A stretch of 20,027 nucleotides of DNA from Pelargonium nanum. Its lineage: Eukaryota > Streptophyta > Magnoliopsida > Geraniales > Geraniaceae. The notes under the pieces are model-generated. The model was not told the origin of the DNA. It saw only the letters and a program-made list of their open reading frames with translations, and did no database searches. Below are positions 9,347 through 18,910 of this stretch, piece by piece; within the stretch, counting starts at the first letter, position 1; every line of letters starts with the position of its first letter. The position numbers and the translations under genes were made by a program. The DNA lies in assembly GCA_036897485.1 (NCBI GenBank), contig JAYMTF010002022.1, positions 1-20,027 on the forward strand, in the 5' to 3' direction.

Positions 9347-12300
9347 ATGCCCTGGTGGGGGAGATCTTCATCCAATTCCAAAGAAAGTAAGAAGAAAACA
9401 AACAAAGAGAGTTTCCTTGATTCGATACGGAAATTAAGGAACTCATCAGAAGAAAAGTCAAATAGTAGTCTGGGAGGGCCAAGAGGACGATGCAACGATA
9501 CTGTTTCGGAGCGGGGTTGTCTATCTCGACTGCCATCGAGATCACCTTCGCCATCCAAGCTAGTATCACGCTGTCAAAGTTTTGTTGAAAGACCTCATGC
9601 CCAACCGCTACCACTTCCCGGAGTGCACCTAGCTGGCGTTCGGCGTATTGGCTCTGGAATTACTGCATCACCTAAGCCAGGGTTTGAGAGAAGCCCTAAG
9701 CCATTGCTCTTTTTGCCTCTTCCTAGACCTGGATGTGTCCCTACAAGGCAAGATCCTACAGAAGCTGAAGGAGATTTAGCCACAGCTTCAGTTTCAAGCG
9801 ATAGCTCTATTGATAGTGATGATCCTTCTGATTCGTGTCTCCTTAGCCCCCTGGCATCTGACTATGAAAATGGGAACAAAACCGCAGCTAACAGTCCTAC
9901 CAGGTGAGCTTGCATTCATATCATCATTCCAAATTTTGATGGTCTCTTGGTTGTTATAATATAAATTATTTGCCATCCCTGATAAAGTTTATCTTTACCT
10001 TTCTTGAAGTGTGATGCATAAGGATCAATTTTCTATATTCACCCAGAAGACCTCGAAAGAGGATGTCAAGCCAGCTACTCTTTTATTGAGCAATCAGATT
10101 CTCTCTACATCACCGAAACGGAGGCCTTTAAGCACTCATGTTCAGAATATTCATATTCCACACTACGGTGCTTTCTGTAGCGCTCCAGACAGCTCAAAGT
10201 CAAGTCCTTCCAGGAGTCCAATGAGAGCAATTGGCTCTGAGCAAATTATGAATTCTGGTTTCTGGGCGGGAAAGACTCATCCAGATATGAATTTAGTTGG
10301 ATCTGGACATGGCTCTAGTCCAGGCTCGGGTCAGAATTCTGTGGGAGGTGATATGTCGGGACAGCTGTTTTGGCAGAACAACAGGTGTAGTCCTGAATGC
10401 TCTCCGATACCTAGCCCCAGAAGGACAAGTCCTGGTCCCAGCTCCAGAATACACAGTGGTGCAGTCACACCTCTGCATCCACGAGCTGGAGGAGCTGCTG
10501 CTGAATCTCCTTCAAGTCGGCCTGATGACGGGAAACAACAAAGCCACCGGTTGCCTCTTCCCCCTATAACAATTTCTAATTCTGGTCCCTTCTCCCCAAC
10601 ATATTCAACTTCCCCGTCTCCTTCAGTCCCAAGAAGTCCGGGCAGACCAGAGAATCCTCCTAGCCCTGGTTCACGTTGGAAGAAGGGACGGTTACTTGGT
10701 AGAGGCACATTTGGACATGTGTATCTTGGCTTTAACAGGTCAGTCTAGTCTAAGGGGAATTAATTATATGTGCAATGTTTATTTTCATCTTATTTTTTTA
10801 TAAAAAAATTAACTTAGCAACATATTGAGCATCATAATCCTTGTTACTTGACAAATTTTAGCCTAGCAATTTATTGAACTCATAGTCACATGTCTGCAAT
10901 TATTGTTCTCGTGTTCTTAGTCTTTCAACTTTTTTGTATTTCATTATTTTAGCTTGACGCACACATTCTGTTTTTTATTTTTTATTTTAGGGAAAGTGGC
11001 GAGATGTGTGCTATGAAAGAGGTACTCTTACTTTCAGACGACCCGAAATCAAAGGAAAGTGCACAGCAGCTTGGACAGGTAGATCTTCTATTAAACTTAT
11101 TGTTACCTAGTTTAAAACTCAAAATATTGTTTTCTTAAATATAAGAGTCGCAATGTTATAGTTTGGAGACAAATATTATACTTAATTGTGCTATTAATCT
11201 GACAGGAGATTACTCTTTTAAGTCGCTTGCGGCATCCAAATATAGTGCAGTATTATGGCTCCGAAACAGTAAGTTTCTTCACTCCACATTTATTTCGATA
11301 ATAAGTTGAGTTTGATGTTGACTGCTTAGCAATTTGACATTTTAAAATTTTATTTAGCAACTAGTTTCTTTTTGCTTTGTCTGTTTATTTCCCGAGCAGG
11401 TAGATGACAAGCTATATATATACTTGGAGTATGTATCTGGTGGTTCCATCTATAAACTTCTTCAGGACTATGGACAGTTTGGTGAATCAGCCATTCGTAG
11501 CTATACTCAACAAATTTTGTCCGGTCTAGCGTATTTGCATGCTAAAAACACCATCCATAGGTCAGTCTATTTAATACTCAAATGTTTGTCTATCTTTGCG
11601 AATTGCGATATTTAATACTTTTGGCAGTTCCATTTCATATTCATTTTTGTGACATCATGTTTGCTTATGGTTGCGTTTAATTCCCGTTCAGAGACATCAA
11701 GGGAGCAAATATTCTGGTAGACCCTAATGGCCGTGTGAAGTTGGCTGATTTTGGGATGGCAAAGCATGTAAGAATTTGTATCAGTAATATTGATACATCA
11801 TAATCATACCAATAAACCTATACATGTGATTAACTCTGTTTTGGACTAGCTGCTAATACTGGAATATATGTGATTGACAAATAGGAATTCGGGAAATGCT
11901 AGTCTGTTTCATCTAAGCTAGAAATTTGGATTTTGAGTCGGGGTTGTAGGGCTCGGGTTGAGAAGACCTAACCCTAACCTGGCCAGCTAGAAGTGTGGGT
12001 CGGTTAGTGGGTTGCTTGCTCCATATTTCTTTTATTGTAAACCTGAACCCGCTAAATGTGGGTAGAATTTCAGGTGCTTGTGGGTTTGGGTCCAAATGGC
12101 CAGCTCTTATTTAAGCTAAGAAAAGTTGAAATGGAGAGTAACATATATGAGCCGTTGATATTATGCACATCAACCAAGTTGCTTGTTTTTAATCTACCTT
12201 ATCTGATTTAAAATGCAGATATCCGGGCAGCCTTGTCCGTTATCATTAAAGGGAAGCCCATACTGGATGGCGCCCGAGGTAAATATGCCCCACTTCACTC

Positions 12301-13578
12301 TCTTGTCTCATCATTCTTTATGTTTTTTTCTTTTTTTTTTTCTATTTATGCTTAATTTGATTTATCGTGTAGGTTATAAAAAATACAGGTGGTAGTAATC
12401 TCGCTGTTGATATATGGAGCCTTGGGTGCACTGTGTTGGAGATGGCTACGACAAAACCGCCTTGGAGTCAGTATGAAGGGGTTAGTTAGGCTCAGAAATC
12501 CTTAATTTCTCTAAGACTGTATTTACTGCATCCTATGTGGATTGTTTAATTTCGTTCCTCCTCTCATTCTGTGTGTTTTCATAAAGGTTGCTGCAATGTT
12601 CAAAATCGGAAATAGCAAGGAACTTCCTACAATTCCCGATCACCTGTCAGATGAAGGAAAAGAGTTTGTGAGGCTGTGCTTGCAGCGCAACCCGATGCAC
12701 CGTCCTACGGCTGCTCAGCTTTTGGATCATCCTTTTGTGAAAAACGCAGCGCCACTGGAGAGATCCATTCTGGCTGCTCATCCCGCAGAAGCGACACCTG
12801 CTGTACCAAATGTAGTGAGATATATGGTATTATCATGTTTCTCGTAGCTATATTATACATGTTTGCTAGTCTTTGAGGTTGAGCCTTGAGGCTGTTGTCT
12901 TGTGACCTTGAGGCCACGGGCCCGATAGCTTTATTTTTCTACTGATAGCTTTAGTTTTCTTTCAGGGCATCATTGGAAATACAAGAAACGCTTCATGCTT
13001 GGAACCTGAAGGCATGGCCATCCATCCGCCGAGAGGTTCAAAAACTTGTTCGGGATCCAGGTCTTTCTATCTCTCTCTTTGTGTTCATGTGTGTTGTGCA
13101 TTTGTACATTATATGCATGCAGTAGCTGAACTTTTTCCTCTTTTCCTCTGTTTTCAGTTATATTGATTCCCATATGGCGAAAAACCTGTCATGCCCGGTG
13201 TCTCCCATCGGCAGCCCGCTTCTCCATTCTAGGTCACCGCAACATATGAGTGGTCGGATGTCTCCGTCCCCTATCTCGAGCCCTCTCACCGCTTCCGGTT
13301 CATCCACTCCTATAACCGGTGGTAGCGGTGCCATTCCATTTCATCTCATGAAGCAACCTTCCTACTTTCATGATGGCATAGGAACAACTATCCAACGACC
13401 CAACAACAGTTTCTACACCAACACCACAGCCTATCAAGATCCAAAACCCGACCTATTCCGAGGAATGCAGCACAATGCAGCTGCTGCTGGAAGTCAGTTT
13501 AGAGAGCATTTGAAGTCAAGCCCGGCCTTGGACTTGAATCCGGGCTTGCCAGCGCTTGGTCGGACAGTTGGAATCTAA
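9347..13578 (+). CDS. YDA: YODA-type MAP kinase kinase kinase (MEKK class), 11 coding exons, 865 aa
   Basis: Predicted exons: 9347-9903, 10010-10738, 10991-11078, 11206-11268, 11400-11560, 11692-11767, 12219-12278, 12373-12480, 12587-12826, 12966-13060, 13158-13578. All junctions are GT-AG and the joined frame is 2598 nt. An in-frame TAA 9 nt before ATG 9347 fixes the start, and MPWW is the usual N-terminus. Residues 1-408 form the Ser/Pro-rich regulatory part ([39 protein letters not shown]). The kinase domain spans about 410-665: GRGTFG loop 416-421, Lys438, alpha-C Glu459, HRD with Asp534, DFG 552-554, APE 576-578. The tail (666-865) has SPSPISSP and GSSTPITG motifs. All catalytic residues are present. 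Family knowledge: YODA acts below ERECTA-family receptors, activates MKK4/5 and then MPK3/6, limits stomatal formation and drives zygote elongation; its N-terminus is inhibitory. Orthology rather than membership of a sister MAPKKK clade is likely but untested. Confidence 0.9.
11768..12218 (+). other. Largest coding intron of the YODA-like gene, with a G/GGTT-rich insert
   Basis: This 451-nt intron separates the DFG exon from the activation-loop exon. Unlike the other T-rich introns, about 11935-12100 contains many GGGTT/GGGTC and CCTAACC words (GGGCTCGGGTTG, ACCTAACCCTAACC, GTGGGTCGG, TGGGTTTGGGTCC), and GGCCAGCT occurs twice (about 11981 and 12098). This looks like a small inserted repeat fragment, but no ends could be defined. 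Confidence 0.3.
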
Positions 13579-14300
13579 GTAACAAATTTCCAAGCAGGAC
13601 CCGACTTCCCATACCAGTCGTGTCAGAGTCCTCTTCTTGCTTCAAGGTTGGTTTCTTGGTTCTGTCTTCCTCGTACATTGCATTATCAGTTCAGTTTATG
13701 TTTTATGATCTGAAATCGGACAGTCAGTTCAATAAGTTATGATCTTCTGGAAGCTTTAGGGGCAGGAGAGACATTTTCAAATGGCCAATGCTTTTTTTGC
13801 TCAGCTCCTATGGTAAGCTATCTGCAAAAAACACACTTCTGTTTTGTCCTTCTAGTTTCTTTCTCGGGTTAAATCTTTTTGCAACCTTTAAACTGTTTTG
13901 GCCATGAATATATTTTCTTAGCATTTACACCCTCGGACGGGCTAAGAGTGTGGTTTACGTACTCCCCGGAAATCGGGTGATGATAGTTTCTGAAAAGTTT
14001 AGGGGCTTTTTCATAAATAAAAAATGACACTTAGTGACTTTTAAGGGCTATTTTCAAAATTTTGAACGTGCATAGGGTGCAAAAAGATTTAACCCTTCTT
14101 TCTGAAATCGGTTTCTTGAGCGAAGAGCTGATTCGAAGACTAAAACCTCGTATTTTGCAGGACATAGGGCCTCTGGAGATCCAGTTTTCATCAGTTGCTT
14201 CAAAGAAGACTTGTGCTTCTATATTGTAAAGATATATGTACATTTTTGCTCACAAATGAGAAATGTAAAACTTGAGCTGTTGCTATTTTGACTCTTTTTT
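13579..14300 (+). other. 3' UTR of the YODA-like gene with a probable intron at 13813-14160
   Basis: After TAA 13576-13578 there is a good donor (ATG/GTAAGC, 13813) and a good acceptor (TATTTTGCAG ending 14160), which would give a 348-nt intron in the 3' UTR, more than 200 nt after the stop codon. The final exon would start at 14161. No exact AATAAA is seen near 14250-14300, so the end is uncertain. A 3' UTR intron so far from the stop could make the spliced mRNA sensitive to nonsense-mediated decay; this is inferred. Confidence 0.45.
13866..14095. mobile_element. 230-bp MITE with 22-bp terminal inverted repeats, inside the predicted YODA 3' UTR intron
   Basis: The left end GGGTTAAATCTTTTTGCA... 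(13866-13887) is the reverse complement of the right end (14074-14095) at 21 of 22 positions. The element is flanked by TTCTTTCTC (13857-13865) and TTCTTTCTG (14096-14104), identical at 8 of 9 positions, which fits an 8-bp (hAT) or imperfect 9-bp (Mutator-like) target-site duplication. It has no coding capacity, as expected for a non-autonomous element mobilised in trans. The near-perfect termini suggest fairly recent insertion. Confidence 0.8.
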
Positions 14301-14610
14301 TCTTTGCCCTCTAGAGAGGGTCACATAGCAGCCAAAGTAAAATGTGTACAGAAAGGGTTGGGAACTAAACTAGTCAAGCTATAGGCAGTTCAAAACTTGC
14401 CAAGCTTGGTTTGTTCATTATTTTGTATGGAAGAAGAAGCTTAGTCTAATTTCTGTGATGGGTTGCTATTTGCTGTATTTTTGTAATTTCAGAAATGGGG
14501 AATGCTTAGAAACACATCAAAGTTTGATTTGGTTCCAAACTATGTGGTTGATGCAACTAGAGCTAACAATTCATGCGTATATATATGTTTGTGTTGGCAC
14601 ACACTTCTGT

Positions 14611-15090
14611 GTTGCGTCGTATGTTAGGACACAAATTGCCTTGGCTAGTAATTTGACGTTTTCTAATCATTTTCTTCTTTTGAAAACATGTTGTCATGAC
14701 TTAGACACAAATTTAAGCAAAGTTGAGTTTAATTAACGTGTTGGGTTTCTCTGTTGCGTCGCAAGTTGGGACACAAATTGCCTTGGCTAGTAATTTGACG
14801 TTTTCTAATCATTTTCTTCTTTCGAAAACATGTTGTCATGTCTCGACACAAATTCAAGCAAAGTTGAGTTTCATTAACGTGTTGGGACACAAATTGTCTT
14901 GGCTAGTAATTTGACGTTTTCTACATTTTCTTCTTTTGAAAACATGTTGTCATGACTCGACACAAATTTAAGCAAAGTTGAGTTTATGTAAGTGTTGGGG
15001 GTTGTGTAATTTAACCAATGTTCGTGTCGACCTACTTATAAACATTTTCTTCTTCTGAAAACATGTTGTCATGACTCAACGCAAAATAGG
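14611..15090. repeat. Tandem array of about 3.4 copies between the convergent YODA and PIP1 genes
   Basis: Copies share GGACACAAATTGCCTTGGC, TAGTAATTTGACGTTTTCT, CATTTTCTTCTTTTGAAAA, CATGTTGTCATGACTC and AAGCAAAGTTGAGTTT. The GGACAC landmark is at 14627, 14769 and 14885, and a fourth partial copy starts near 15041. Spacing is about 142, 116 and 119 nt because the third copy lacks the GTTGCGTCG segment seen in the first two. Copies are over 85 percent alike by eye. The open frames across it (14455-14914) only reflect the repetition. Confidence 0.85.
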
Positions 15091-15304
15091 TTTCTATCCG
15101 ACCATAATTAAAATATAGAACAGGAACAACAAATGTGTAGGCAATTAAAATATAGAAACAAAAGAATTCATCATTCAGAAGATGCCACAAAAACACATAC
15201 ATAGGTTTGTTTTGCTCCATAATTTACACACAATAAATAGATCCTTAACACAGCACAAATTGCCCATACAAAAGGTCACAAATAGAAGAAAACATGGAAG
15301 AAAC
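15085..15304 (-). other. Probable 3' UTR of PIP1
   Basis: This follows the stop codon (15307-15305) on the minus strand and lies before the tandem array. No AATAAA is seen on the minus strand, so the poly(A) site cannot be placed; plants often use degenerate signals. Confidence 0.4.
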
Positions 15305-17226
15305 TTAAGCCCTGGCCTTGAAAGGAATGGCCCTAATGACTATCTGGTGGTACACAGCAGCAAGTGCAGCTCCAATGAAAGGTCCCACCCAGAAGATCCA
15401 CTGTAACAACCATCAAACAAAAAAACATACACAATTACAATTACAATTAACATCATCAAGTAGAATCCATAACAAGAAGTTCAAGATTCATGCAAGTGCT
15501 TCACAATCAGCATAACGTATCTTTAACAAGTTCAAGATTCATTCTTGTGGATGTTTCAATCAAAAACTCAAGTAGCATCTAGTAGTATCTATCAATAACA
15601 AGTTCAAGATTCATGTGGGTGTTCAAATAAGAAACTAACTTGTACTCGTCAAGCCGAATCTATAAAAAGTTCAAGATTCATTCATGTGGATGTTTGTTTT
15701 TCAATCAAAAACCTTAAAATCATCAAGTAGTATAAGTAACAAGTTCAAGATTCATGTTGATGTCTCAATCAAGAACTAAAAATCAAGTTACCTGATCATC
15801 CCAAGCATGGCCTCTGTTGTAGATGACGGCAGCTCCAAGACTCCTTGCTGGGTTAATGCCGGTTCCAGTGATGGGGATGGTGGCCAAATGGACCAAGAAC
15901 ACGGCAAATCCAATGGGAAGTGGAGCCAAAATCTGCATCAAACATCAAAATCCATACAAACCCGGATAAGAACACATTGCAAAGCAACAAACCCAATTCC
16001 AAAACACTCACAAGTCAGTCAAAAACCCAATTCTTGAGCTCCACAAAACTCAAAATATACTAAAATACATACCGGGACATGAGAGTCTCTGGCGTTTCTC
16101 TTGGCATCAGTGGCGGAGAAGACGGTGTAGACAAGAACAAAGGTCCCGAAAATCTCAGCGCCAAGGCCATCGCCTTTGGTGTATCCAGGGGCCACAACAT
16201 TAGCACCACCACCCAAAATCTCATACTTTTTGCTCTCAAAGCCCTTCACAACACCAGCACCACAGATGGCACCAAGGCACTGCATGATCATGTAGAACAC
16301 AGCTCTTGTAAGAGAGAGCTTCCTTGCCAAAAGCAAACCAAAGGTCACAGCTGGGTTGATGTGTCCTCCTGTGGCAAATAAACAAACAGATCTGGTTATT
16401 ACAAGTCCTAATCACATAAAAATGTGACTTTTTCTCACAATTTCACAGCAAGAGCTTCAAAACCAGGACAAGATTCAAAGAAAATAGTAATACACATCAC
16501 TCAAAAACTAAGATACATAACAGATCCACAGTAGGCTTGTAACAAAAACCCATATGCTCAAAGTAAAATGACATTTCTCACATGTAAATATCAAAAGCAG
16601 CAACAAAGTACTATGAAACATTAGGCTCCTACAAAACAACACACATGTTCCACACAAAATCTAAGCAATACCCACAAAAAAAGAAAAAAAAAAAAACACA
16701 TTTCTCACTTGTTCCTATCAAAAGCAGAAACATAGTAGTAACAAACATTAGGTTGCTACAACAAAACAAACACACACAAGCTCAAATCTAAACCCTAAGT
16801 AATATCCACACAAAAAGATGACATTTTTCACACACACATAAGCTCATAGCAAAACCTAAGCAAATACCCACAAAAAATGAGGTAGGTTAGAAGCTAACCT
16901 GAGATACCAGCAGTGCAGTAGACTAGGGCAAAGATCATGCCACCAAAAGCCCAAGCAATTCCTTGAATACCCACAGAGGCACACTTGTTAGGTGCACTGT
17001 TCACTCCCATCACAGTCAAGATTGTGATGTAGAGGAACAAGAAGGTTGCTATGAACTCAGCAATCCCAGCTCTGTAAAAAGACCATGACTTGAGCTCTCC
17101 AGGCTCAAACAGAGGAGCTGGTGGAGGCTCCTTGTAGTCCTTGTCTGTCTGAGCTGATGTGCCTATTGGCTGTCTCTCAGAGAACCTGTTAGCTCCAAGC
17201 TTCACATCCTCTTCCTTGCCCTCCAT
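15305..17226 (-). CDS. PIP1: PIP1-type plasma-membrane aquaporin, 4 exons, 286 aa
   Basis: Exons read on the minus strand: 17226-16899, 16368-16073, 15932-15792, 15400-15305 (861 nt with stop). All introns are GT-AG and the four-exon structure is typical of PIP genes. The start is ATG 17226 ([15 protein letters not shown]), the PIP1 N-terminus; the frame upstream of it has no other ATG close by. Seen: six hydrophobic segments; NPA boxes at 114-116 and 235-237; aromatic/arginine filter F94-H223-T232-R238, the water-selective set; loop-A Cys82; loop-B Ser128 in RKLSLTR, a known phosphorylation site in the family; and the long PIP1 N-terminus with a short C-terminus ending PFKARA. Family knowledge: PIP1 proteins conduct water (some also CO2 or H2O2), form heterotetramers with PIP2, and often need PIP2 to reach the plasma membrane. 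Subgroup membership is secure; the member number is not. Confidence 0.96.
15401..15791 (-). repeat. Five-copy minisatellite filling PIP1 intron 3
   Basis: AGTTCAAGATTCAT recurs at about 15479, 15530, 15602, 15669 and 15743, usually preceded by AACA and followed by a GTGGATGTTTCAATCAAAAACT-type block, with spacing of 51, 72, 67 and 74 nt. The copies occupy most of the intron, between the 5' splice site at 15790-15791 and the 3' splice site at 15401-15402 (minus strand). Confidence 0.8.
16369..16898 (-). repeat. PIP1 intron 1, with about 2.5 tandem copies of a roughly 125-bp unit at 16558-16880
   Basis: Shared words on the plus strand: GACATTTCTCAC, TATCAAAAGCAG, AAACATTAGG, CTACAA, ACACACA, AAATCTAA and AATACCCACAAAA. 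The first unit runs about 16558-16680, the second about 16695-16813, and a shortened third about 16816-16880. An A-rich tract separates the first two (about 16675-16696). This 530-nt intron is the longest in the gene. The rest, 16369-16557, is ordinary intron sequence. Confidence 0.6.
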
Positions 17227-17335
17227 TTCTCTCAAGAATCTGCTTGCTCAATGTGCTCTCTCAGTCTCTCTCTCTCTAGCTACAAAAGCAATAATGTGAA
17301 GCTGTGAGGAGGATAGAGATAAGGGTTTTATAGAA
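17227..17335 (-). promoter_or_regulatory. PIP1 core promoter and 5' UTR
   Basis: On the minus strand CTATAAAA (plus 17326-17333) is a good TATA box about 100 nt before the ATG, placing the start site near 17295-17300 and the leader at about 70 nt. The leader contains a GA microsatellite (plus-strand CTCTCTCTCT, about 17258-17278), a common feature of plant 5' UTRs. A second CT tract lies further up at about 17564-17586. Confidence 0.6.
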
Positions 17336-18280
17336 AGGTCTTGTCTTTTTTGCCAGAACAGAAAAAAAGGAGCTGGCTTTAATTTAATTTTTGAAAATTA
17401 AATGTAAACCCAGTTCTAAAATTGATCAATCATAATTGGGTTGGTTGTGCTTTATCAGAAACTATAATAAATTATTAATTTGTTCAGGATTGTTCTGGAG
17501 AGAGCAGGAGGAAATTGACAGGCTCTCTGTTTGGTTTTATTTCTTGAATTGTTGTTCTTATCCTCTCACTCTCACTCTCTCTCTCTAACTTTAAAGGCAC
17601 AGTACAGAGTGGCATTCAAATTCACCATTAATTTACAATAGATTCTTTTGTTTTCTATTGTTTTTTTCTTTTTGTAATTTTGCTCTTTTTCTTTTTAATT
17701 TCTGGTGCATTCTTAATAGAAGAATGTTTTCTCTTCTGAGATGGGAAAAGTATATTAAATGAAGGTAATTCAATCCCAAAGAATTTTAATACTTTATTTT
17801 ATTAGATTCAATGTCAACTAGCCATCATTCTTTATAAAAAAAAAATTACTATGATTTAGTTCTTATACTCATTTATATTACTGAACATTAAGTTTTGAGT
17901 CAAGATAATACTGTATGTTATTATCAATTTTCTCTTAATATCATAATGTATAAATTTTAAATCAAATGTTTATTGACACACACATTGTTAGCCACAAATT
18001 AAAAGATATAGAAAAAAACATTATATTAGATTTAAAATTGTGAACTTGGAAAAATTTTGAAACATGTGAATATAATTTTTTTGCGTGGTTGATAATGAAT
18101 TTATTTAATTATTTTATATAACATGTTGATGTCATGTCATACTATGTCATTTAGGCTAAAATGACCAAAACAAATAGTTAAAAAACTTATGAGATTTATT
18201 TAAAGAATAAGGAACTAGAATGTTGATATTTTTAAAATTAAAGACCTAATTAATGTTAAAATAAAATATATTGTATTCAA
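17336..18280. other. AT-rich upstream region of PIP1, no gene seen
   Basis: It contains a CT microsatellite (about 17564-17586) and A/T-rich runs. No ORF with recognisable content was found on either strand. The first few hundred bases probably hold the PIP1 promoter; beyond that nothing was identified. Confidence 0.45.
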
Positions 18281-18292
18281 CATATGTGATAA

Positions 18293-18441
18293 GCCTTTTA
18301 GGGGGTGGCGCAATGGTCAAGACACACATCTGCACGTAGGAGGTCGTGAGTTCAAATCCTATTGCGTCGGGTGGGGTGAGGTTTGGGTTAAAATGGGAGG
18401 GATACCCCTATTTTGTAACTCAATTTTTGGAAGAAAAAAAG
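18293..18441 (+). mobile_element. tRNA-derived SINE flanked by a perfect 12-bp target-site duplication
   Basis: CATATGTGATAA occurs at 18281-18292 and again at 18442-18453. Between them is a 149-bp body with a pol III A box TGGCGCAATGG (18306-18316) and a B box GTTCAAATC (18350-18358) at tRNA-like spacing, a GT/GGGT-rich tRNA-unrelated part, and an A-rich tail (AAGAAAAAAAG). This is the layout of a plant SINE mobilised by a LINE. The tRNA-like head does not fold into a full cloverleaf with a matching acceptor stem, so it is not a tRNA gene. The specific family was not identified. Confidence 0.85.
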
Positions 18442-18453
18442 CATATGTGATAA

Positions 18454-18780
18454 TAAAATTATTACCATATTTGAAATATTCAATTAGTTTATACGTCAAA
18501 TTCGAACTTTCTATTTTTATACCCCTCGTTTGAAAATATTCTATACAATTTTAAAGTGAATTTCGAAAACCAATCAAAATTAAGATGGACCATATTCTTG
18601 AAATATTAGCTTTCTTTCAAAAAAAAAATATTAACTTAAAGTTAATTTATATTCTCATCAGGAATTGTTTCGTTTTTCACTTTTTTAAAATTGCTCTTGC
18701 TCTTTTTCTTTTTTTTAAAAAAAAAATTTGCTCTTGCTTTTTTTCTTAAGTAAATGAGGTAGGTAATATTATCATTATTT
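18454..18780. other. AT-rich intergenic DNA, no gene seen
   Basis: There are poly(A)/poly(T) runs, and a TTGCTCTTGCT(C/T)TTTTTCTT word is repeated at about 18691 and 18728. Nothing else was identified. Confidence 0.4.
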
Positions 18781-18910
18781 TTGGAGCGAAACTTAACGGT
18801 AAGCAAATCGCAGCCGTACGATTGACCGCAACGGCTAAAAAATCGGTGGCTGAGAAAATTGGTACGTTACCTTTTGGTTACCGTTGGGAAAGTGACGTGC
18901 TACAGAAGGT
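18781..18910. promoter_or_regulatory. Cluster of three MSA-like AACGG motifs
   Basis: CTTAACGGTAA (core 18795-18799), CGCAACGGCTA (core 18830-18834) and, on the minus strand, CCCAACGGTAA (core 18881-18885) match the mitosis-specific activator YCYAACGGYYA at about 9, 10 and 10 of 11 positions. The block is clearly richer in GC and CpG than its surroundings. MSA sites bind MYB3R factors in G2/M promoters. No gene is visible next to it; PIP1 starts about 1.5 kb away. Confidence 0.35.

Noticed and set aside
9279..9614. Minus-strand ORFs across the YODA start
   Set aside because: Antisense shadow of the first coding exon with no protein-family features.
10293..10708. ORFs in other frames over YODA exon 2
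   Set aside because: Shadows of the Ser/Pro-rich coding exon; the true frame matches YODA before and after.
12827..12847. Read-through of YODA exon 9 into a nearby stop
   Set aside because: The donor ATATG/GTATTA at 12827 and the acceptor CTTTCAG at 12965 restore the conserved GI.GNTRN segment, so the open tail is intron.
14455..14914. Two plus-strand ORFs sharing the same peptide block
   Set aside because: The shared peptide is simply the tandem array translated twice; no start context or family match.
15807..16381. Plus-strand ORFs over PIP1 exons
   Set aside because: Antisense shadows of PIP1 exons 2 and 3.
16899..17235. PIP1 start three codons upstream (TTG at 17235)
   Set aside because: It is not an ATG; ATG 17226 gives the standard [11 protein letters not shown]1 N-terminus.
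18301..18372. tRNA gene
   Set aside because: A and B boxes are good but no closed acceptor stem or anticodon arm could be drawn, and the target-site duplication and A-rich tail mark it as a SINE.
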